Shown: piece by piece, positions 6,575-9,345 of the stretch
How positions within the stretch are numbered: the stretch's first letter is position 1
How the letters are laid out: each line of letters begins with the position of its first letter
Origin: Minisyncoccota bacterium
GTDB taxonomy: Bacteria > Patescibacteriota > Minisyncoccia > Minisyncoccales > RBG-13-42-11
Direction: 5' to 3'
DNA length: 9,345 nt
NCBI GenBank assembly: GCA_028687495.1
Contig: JAQUAA010000023.1
Span: 1-9,345 of the forward strand
Notes under the pieces: model-generated
Told to the model about the DNA's origin: nothing
Database searches by the model: none
Seen by the model: only the letters and a program-made list of their open reading frames with translations
Made by a program: the position numbers and the translations under genes

Positions 6575-7294
6575 ATGAGCAACACCTCAAGTCGCATATT
6601 TGCATTTATTTTCTTCGCAATAGTTTTGCTTTTGCTGCTTTGGATGCCTACGTGGACGAAAATAAATGTGGGAGATGCTCCGGGGGTAGTTTACAGTCCT
6701 CCATGGATCGGATTTCTTGTTATTCTTTTTGGTTTGGTATACGAAATATTCAGGCCAAGCTTGAATCTAGAAAGAGACACTAATTGGAAATGGATTTTGG
6801 CGGGAGTTTTTCTTTTTTTGATTATAATAACAATGATTGTTGTTCAGGAGATTTGGATGCCATACAAACAAGGATATTCTGTTTTTGGAATGAAGAGTTT
6901 TGAATTTCCTTTTGGAACCAGCAATATTCTCGTTTGGCCACAACTTTTATGGGACCTTCTTAATGTTCATTTTACAGATACAACAGTTTTGGCTTTATTG
7001 TTTGGAATTCTGTTTCTGACAAAATCAACTCCGCAAACGTCAAGAAGTTATAAGCTTATATTAATCGGCGCAGTGATATTTACGGCGTTTTTGATGTTTG
7101 GACATTTCGCATTTTTAATCTCCGGCATAGATCCGACTGGGGGATATTATTCCAGATTTACCAGAATGGAACTGCTTAGCCAATGGTGGTTTCAGTGGGA
7201 CTTCTGGTCCGAACTGATAATCTTAGTAGGCGCGTTGTGGCTGCTTTTTAGGGGCAAGGGACTTACAACAATCATTAAATCTAGTTCGAAATAA
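6575..7294 (+). CDS. multi-pass membrane protein of unknown function
   Basis: 239 residues, no family recognised. Hydrophobic segments lie at about 8-26, 42-60, 72-92, 136-150, 160-183 and 211-227, suggesting six helices. Between the third and fourth lies a longer Trp/Phe-rich loop (about 93-135, with VWPQLLWDLLNVHF), and another with GGYYSRFTRMELLSQWWF precedes the last helix. Both are rich in aromatic residues, as in membrane-interface regions. The ATG at 6575 is the predicted transcription start itself. Base composition is more AT-rich than in the dnaG-rpoD run. A weak hairpin with T-rich tail follows at 7318-7336. No neighbour suggests its role. Confidence 0.8.
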   Translation: MSNTSSRIFAFIFFAIVLLLLLWMPTWTKINVGDAPGVVYSPPWIGFLVILFGLVYEIFRPSLNLERDTNWKWILAGVFLFLIIITMIVVQEIWMPYKQGYSVFGMKSFEFPFGTSNILVWPQLLWDLLNVHFTDTTVLALLFGILFLTKSTPQTSRSYKLILIGAVIFTAFLMFGHFAFLISGIDPTGGYYSRFTRMELLSQWWFQWDFWSELIILVGALWLLFRGKGLTTIIKSSSK

Positions 7295-7317
7295 TAAACG
7301 CTACCTATCCTAGCCTT

Positions 7318-7336
7318 AAGGTTTAACCTTTTGTTT
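7318..7336 (+). terminator. weak hairpin with T-rich tail after the membrane protein gene
   Basis: AAGGT (7318-7322) pairs with ACCTT (7326-7330) around a three-base loop, followed by TTGTTT. It overlaps the palindrome CCTTAAGG (7314-7321). The stem is only five pairs, so termination here is plausible but weak. Confidence 0.3.
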
Positions 7337-7346
7337 AAAGAGTGAG

Positions 7347-7392
7347 AATAAAAACGAGGGTTCTTTTAGAACAAGTTCCTCTAAGAACCCTC
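7347..7392 (-). terminator. long hairpin with T run, terminator of the - strand zinc ribbon gene
   Basis: On the - strand, GAGGGTTCTTAGA (7392-7380) pairs with the segment 7370-7356 ending GAACCCTC, 13 pairs with a two-base bulge and a nine-base loop. It is followed by GTTTTTATT (7355-7347). It lies about 100 bases downstream of the zinc ribbon stop. Short internal GTTC/GAAC repeats also allow alternative, smaller hairpins. Confidence 0.65.
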
Positions 7393-7493
7393 TTGGGTGC
7401 CTTCTCGCCTACAGCATTTATATTGCTTTTGTCGAAGAAGGTCATCTTTAAGATAGGGAATCAAAGATATTTTTTGAGCTGGTTCATGAAAGC

Positions 7494-7688
7494 TCATCCT
7501 GCTTTCTCTACTTTCTCTCTTGGCGTCCCACAGAAGGTGCAATACTTATCGTCCGTGTCTAACGGGAATTGGTTACCGCACTTGCACTTGGGTAGGGCCA
7601 CCAGTTTCTTTCCACATTTACCACAGAATTTAATATCAGAGCTCATAACGGCTTTAGTTTTACAATCTGGACACCATTTTAATAACAT
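7494..7688 (-). CDS. small double zinc ribbon protein
   Basis: 64 residues. Cysteines occur as CPDC (6-9), CGKC (22-25), CKC (35-37) and CTFC (50-53), the spacing of two consecutive zinc ribbons (DZR-like). Such modules bind metal and mediate protein or nucleic-acid contacts; no catalytic part is attached and the partner is unknown. The start is well supported: AGGAGG (- strand, 7699-7694) sits 5 bases before the ATG, the strongest ribosome binding site in the window, and a perfect promoter lies upstream. The stop is the only TGA in the window. The gene is a self-contained unit facing against its neighbours, with its own promoter and terminator. The + strand open frame covering it is judged a shadow. 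Confidence 0.85.
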   Translation of the reverse strand: MLLKWCPDCKTKAVMSSDIKFCGKCGKKLVALPKCKCGNQFPLDTDDKYCTFCGTPREKVEKAG

Positions 7689-7722
7689 TTTACCCTCCTT
7701 TTCGACTCCCTATCTCTATATA

Positions 7723-7751
7723 ATTATATAATAAAAATATTAATTTGTCAA
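7723..7751 (-). promoter_or_regulatory. perfect-consensus sigma-70 promoter of the zinc ribbon gene
   Basis: On the - strand, TTGACA (7751-7746), a 17-base AT-rich spacer and TATAAT (7728-7723) match the consensus at all twelve positions. The predicted start is about 7716, giving a leader of roughly 28 bases with the Shine-Dalgarno AGGAGG. Confidence 0.85.
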
Positions 7752-7793
7752 TAATATATTCCGTATAAAAAGAAGATTTATTTAGGACAAGAA

Positions 7794-7904
7794 ATGAGTT
7801 TTATGGCTCGTTTTTTGTTTTGGATCATATACGCTGAAATGATTGTATTTCCAATAACTTCTTCTTCATTATTGCCACATACTCCTTATTCTGAAGAATT
7901 ATAA
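7794..7904 (+). CDS. candidate small ORF, 36 residues, unknown (weak)
   Basis: ATG at 7794 is preceded by AGGA (7784-7787) with a 6-base gap, a usable ribosome binding site. The product begins MSFMARFLFWIIYAEMIVF, a short hydrophobic stretch that could be one membrane helix, then a polar tail ending PYSEEL. It lies in the otherwise gene-free stretch between the zinc ribbon promoter and the second repeat. TATAAA at 7764-7769 could be a -10, but no properly spaced -35 is seen. The coding evidence is thin and chance is a real alternative. Confidence 0.22.
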   Translation: MSFMARFLFWIIYAEMIVFPITSSSLLPHTPYSEEL

Positions 7905-7927
7905 TAATTTTTGAACTGGGGAGCAGA

Positions 7928-7971
7928 CAAAAATCGCCAATCAGGCGGTTTTTTGGTAGAATAAAAATATG
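7928..7971 (+). repeat. 44-base terminator-promoter repeat, copy 2
   Basis: Second copy of the 6534-6577 element (42/44 identical). The hairpin occupies 7929-7953 and the T run reaches 7954. No convincing + strand gene precedes it, so the terminator half has no obvious target here except read-through or, on the other strand, nothing annotated. A GGAGCA (7920-7925) just upstream echoes the GGAGCA at the tRNA-Asn 3' end before copy 1. Confidence 0.9.
7934..7962 (+). promoter_or_regulatory. extended -10 promoter for a leaderless transcript (small zinc protein gene)
   Basis: TCGCCA (7934-7939), a 17-base spacer and TGG-TAGAAT (-10 at 7957-7962) repeat the arrangement before 6575. Setting the last -10 base at -7 places +1 at 7969, the A of the ATG. 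Confidence 0.65.
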
Positions 7972-8163
7972 GATAAAAAACTTTTATTAGAAACAGTCCA
8001 AAGTTGGCACATAAAACTAAAACCAGAATATAGAGGATTTAGGTGCGCAAGGTGTCAAAGATATATGCGCAAAGCATGGCATGTCTGGTTTGATTATAAA
8101 GGTCGTAAATGCGAAATTCATTTATGCAGAGAGTGTTATAAAAAATATGGAAAAGAAGATTAA
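7969..8163 (+). CDS. small Cys-rich putative zinc-binding protein
   Basis: 64 residues. The core runs from C26xxC29 to C53xxC56, with H38, C48 and H51 between, consistent with one four-cysteine zinc site and possibly further ligands. Trp and basic residues are frequent (RKAWHVWFDYKGRKC), which would suit nucleic-acid or protein binding, but no family is recognised. The predicted transcript starts at the ATG (leaderless). The 3' end overlaps the next membrane-protein gene by 17 bases, so the two are likely translated from one mRNA and may work together. Confidence 0.75.
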   Translation: MDKKLLLETVQSWHIKLKPEYRGFRCARCQRYMRKAWHVWFDYKGRKCEIHLCRECYKKYGKED

Positions 8164-8539
8164 CAAATTTATATACTGGACGCCGAGGATTTTATCCATA
8201 ATGTTTATTTGCTTTTTAGCGTTGTTCTCTCTGGATGTTTTTGAAGAGAATCTGGGTTTTTGGGGTACGCTACTGGGGTTATTTATGCATAATATTCCGG
8301 TATTTATTTTGGCAATTATTCTTTGGATATCCTGGAAGCGCGAAATTATCGGAGGAATTGCTTTCACTTTAGCCGGAGCATTTTATGCCGTAATGATATT
8401 GATAGAAATGACGAAAGAAGCATTTCAGTGGTACATGATATCCTGGATTTCGATGATTAGCGGCCCCGCTTTGATTATAGGAATTTTATTTATAATCAAC
8501 TGGCTCAAAAAAAGAAACTCTTCAACAAACAGAATCTAA
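8147..8539 (+). CDS. four-helix membrane protein, DUF7670-like
   Basis: 130 residues from the ATG at 8147, reading MEKKINKFIYWTPRIL. A longer frame from 8081 is possible, but its first 22 residues lie over the zinc protein gene and look non-coding. The WTPRILSI, LFSLDVFEE and GLFMHNIP motifs resemble a widespread family of small membrane proteins that I believe is catalogued as DUF7670; the exact identifier is from memory. Four hydrophobic segments lie at about 9-31, 42-62, 67-88 and 98-121. Function unknown. It overlaps the upstream zinc protein gene by 17 bases and ends just before a bidirectional terminator. Confidence 0.8.
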   Translation: MEKKINKFIYWTPRILSIMFICFLALFSLDVFEENLGFWGTLLGLFMHNIPVFILAIILWISWKREIIGGIAFTLAGAFYAVMILIEMTKEAFQWYMISWISMISGPALIIGILFIINWLKKRNSSTNRI

Positions 8540-8544
8540 AAATT

Positions 8545-8569
8545 AAAAGCACCTGGGTCAGGTGCTTTT
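8545..8569. terminator. bidirectional intrinsic terminator between convergent genes
   Basis: AAAAGCACCTG (8545-8555) and CAGGTGCTTTT (8559-8569) form an 11-pair perfect stem with loop GGT. A/T ends on both sides let it work in both directions. It lies 5 bases after the + strand stop at 8539 and 20 bases after the end of the - strand gene at 8590. Confidence 0.88.
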
Positions 8570-8589
8570 GCGTTGGTCAAACAGTGAAT

Positions 8590-9060
8590 CTATTGAAGGT
8601 TTGTTTTGGGACGGATAAATTTAATATAGCCAAGGACGAAAGCGATGATAATACCCGCGGTTACAATTAAAAATCTGAATTGAGAATCTTCGGTCATCAG
8701 TCCCCGCATAATGCTGTATATTATGGTAAAAACTCCGCCCAAAAGAATTCCATCAGCAATCATTTTGATTTTAGCCAAAAGCGTTAAGCTTAATACCAGA
8801 ATGATAATGGCGGCTATCAACGAGACAATTGAAACAACTCGGCTATAAGCTTTAAATTCTTCTTGAAATTGCCTCTGATTTTCATTAAATTCCACTCTTA
8901 AAGCGTGTTGTTCCGGGGTTTCCTCGCAGCAGTTCTCTACGTTCTCCAGTTCGACAGGATACTTTGGGGCTGTGGGCCCGGGATGGAAAGTATCGATACC
9001 TAATCCAACAAAGAGAGCGATGAGGAAGGCTAAAAATAATGTGTAGATCGGTTTTATCAT
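8590..9060 (-). CDS. four-helix membrane protein with extracytoplasmic helical loop, unknown function
   Basis: 156 residues. The N-terminal helix (about 5-25) is followed by FHPGPTAPKYP, an acidic loop containing a Cys pair (C44-C45, NCCEE) and a predicted amphipathic helix (ALRVEFNENQRQFQEEFKAY, about 53-72). Three more helices lie at about 75-97, 100-119 and 127-149. The basic C terminus (FIRPKT) is probably cytoplasmic. By the positive-inside rule the Cys-containing loop faces outward. No family is assigned. There is no Shine-Dalgarno. The stop is TAG, the only one in the window. The gene lies 36 bases downstream of the Cys-rich protein gene on the same strand, and an operon or functional link is possible. 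Confidence 0.82.
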   Translation of the reverse strand: MIKPIYTLFLAFLIALFVGLGIDTFHPGPTAPKYPVELENVENCCEETPEQHALRVEFNENQRQFQEEFKAYSRVVSIVSLIAAIIILVLSLTLLAKIKMIADGILLGGVFTIIYSIMRGLMTEDSQFRFLIVTAGIIIAFVLGYIKFIRPKTNLQ

Positions 9061-9066
9061 TTGATT

Positions 9067-9072
9067 AGTATA
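9067..9072 (-). promoter_or_regulatory. -10 box for a possible leaderless transcript of the four-helix membrane protein gene
   Basis: On the - strand TATACT (9072-9067) is followed by exactly six bases and then the ATG at 9060, the same geometry as the two repeat-borne promoters. The -35 side is poor: TCGACA (9091-9086) matches 5/6 but is only 13 bases away. Read-through from the upstream gene is the alternative. Confidence 0.4.
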
Positions 9073-9096
9073 ATTTTACTGTTAATGTCGACCCCA

Positions 9097-9345
9097 TTAA
9101 GGACAGCACCAACGCGTCCAACTGCTCTGATGGCAGCCCGCGTTATAAGCGTCGCTGCTTGTGCGATAACAATAACCGTTACAGTAGAATTGTGAGGAAT
9201 TGGGACAACAGGCATTTCTCGTCCAACAGTAGCCGGATGAGCAGTGTTGGCATCCTACGCTGGTCTGGTTACCACCTCCTCCTCCTCCGCCTCCTCCGCC
9301 CCCGCCGGTATGGAAAAAGTTATAGATGGTTTGACAAGCGTGGTC
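9097..9345 (-). CDS. C-terminal part of an unknown, probably exported Cys-rich protein with a Gly12 linker (5' end outside window)
   Basis: The - strand frame is open from the right edge to TAA at 9099-9097, giving the last 82 residues of a longer protein. After DHACQTIYNFFHT come twelve consecutive glycines (14-25), then a module from residue 32 to the end with ten Cys in 51 residues: C32, C35, C40, C46, C47, C55, C59, C71, C80 and C81. The motif WTR..CCP occurs twice (41-48 as WTRNACCP, 76-82 as WTRWCCP), suggesting two diverged half-repeats. The even Cys count, aromatic residues and absence of His/Cys zinc-ribbon spacing favour a disulfide-bonded extracellular module on a flexible linker. 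No signal peptide can be seen because the N terminus is missing. I recognise no family. The next gene on this strand starts 36 bases downstream. Confidence 0.8.
   Translation of the reverse strand, partial: DHACQTIYNFFHTGGGGGGGGGGGGNQTSVGCQHCSSGYCWTRNACCPNSSQFYCNGYCYRTSSDAYNAGCHQSSWTRWCCP

Larger units (their letters stand above)
6534..6577 (+). repeat. 44-base terminator-promoter repeat, copy 1
   Basis: It is identical to 7928-7971 at 42 of 44 positions; the differences are G6547/T7941 in the hairpin loop and G6569/A7963 just after the -10 box. The identity stops exactly at the ATG, and the genes downstream are unrelated. Each copy holds the hairpin, the T run, TGG-TAGAAT and the start codon. 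Confidence 0.9.

Noticed and set aside
7335..7445. 36-residue - strand frame downstream of, and in phase with, the zinc ribbon gene, separated from it only by two TGA codons, hinting at TGA recoding or a longer protein
   Set aside because: The frame runs through the terminator stem and T run, has no ribosome binding site, and no other gene in the window uses TGA as sense. A gap of about 50 codons without TAA/TAG is plausible by chance.
7342..7731. 129-residue + strand open frame starting at GTG 7342
   Set aside because: It begins inside the terminator hairpin, runs antisense to the zinc ribbon gene through its promoter, and has no ribosome binding site. The Cys pattern, promoter and Shine-Dalgarno of the opposite strand are far stronger.
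7815..7915. - strand protein-like stretch (LQNKEYVAIMKKKLLEIQSF) before a TGA
   Set aside because: No start with a ribosome binding site, interrupted by stops, and too short to identify; could be a gene remnant but cannot be supported.
8081..8146. Upstream extension of the four-helix membrane protein to a start at 8081
   Set aside because: This part lies in another frame over the zinc protein gene. The family-like sequence begins at MEKKINKFIYW, so the ATG at 8147 is preferred.
1..9345. CRISPR arrays, insertion sequences, integrases, known riboswitches
   Set aside because: No regularly spaced repeats, transposase or integrase motifs, or riboswitch cores were seen on either strand.

Overview
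The window looks like a bacterial chromosome fragment, most likely from the candidate phyla radiation (Patescibacteria, Parcubacteria-like). This assignment is inferred. It rests on the compact layout (genes abut or overlap by a few bases), small proteins, many membrane proteins without recognisable families, few Shine-Dalgarno sites, and a lysine-rich primary sigma factor. No rRNA is present to settle taxonomy. TAA is the usual stop, with one TGA and one TAG. Trp is encoded by TGG and no gene contains an in-frame TGA, so the standard bacterial code is expected.

Region 1 (1-6432, all + strand) is a tight housekeeping run. It holds the 3' end of an HtpX-type membrane metalloprotease, an actinobacterial-type myo-inositol-phosphate synthase, tRNA-Ser(GGA), an ACT-domain protein, a NUDIX hydrolase, a MazG-like NTP pyrophosphohydrolase, a seven-helix membrane protein, DNA primase (dnaG) and the primary sigma factor (rpoD). 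From the ACT gene to rpoD the spacings are 14 bases, 8-base overlap, 1 base, 0 bases and 13-base overlap. This suggests one operon joining nucleotide-pool sanitation to replication priming and transcription initiation.

Region 2 (6418-8570) starts with a promoter and tRNA-Asn(GTT), then switches to small accessory genes. A 44-base element occurs twice (6534-6577 and 7928-7971, 42/44 identical). It combines a terminator hairpin with a promoter whose predicted start site is the A of the ATG, so it appears to end one transcript and begin a leaderless one. The first copy drives an unknown membrane protein. The second drives a small Cys-rich zinc-binding protein that overlaps a four-helix membrane protein. 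Between them, on the - strand, lies a 64-residue double zinc ribbon gene with a perfect-consensus promoter, a strong ribosome binding site and its own terminator.

Region 3 (8545-9345, - strand) lies beyond a bidirectional terminator. A four-helix membrane protein (8590-9060) is preceded by the C-terminal 82 residues of a protein entering from the right edge. That fragment has a twelve-glycine linker followed by a module with ten cysteines in 51 residues. It matches no family I recognise and is the most likely undescribed item in the window.
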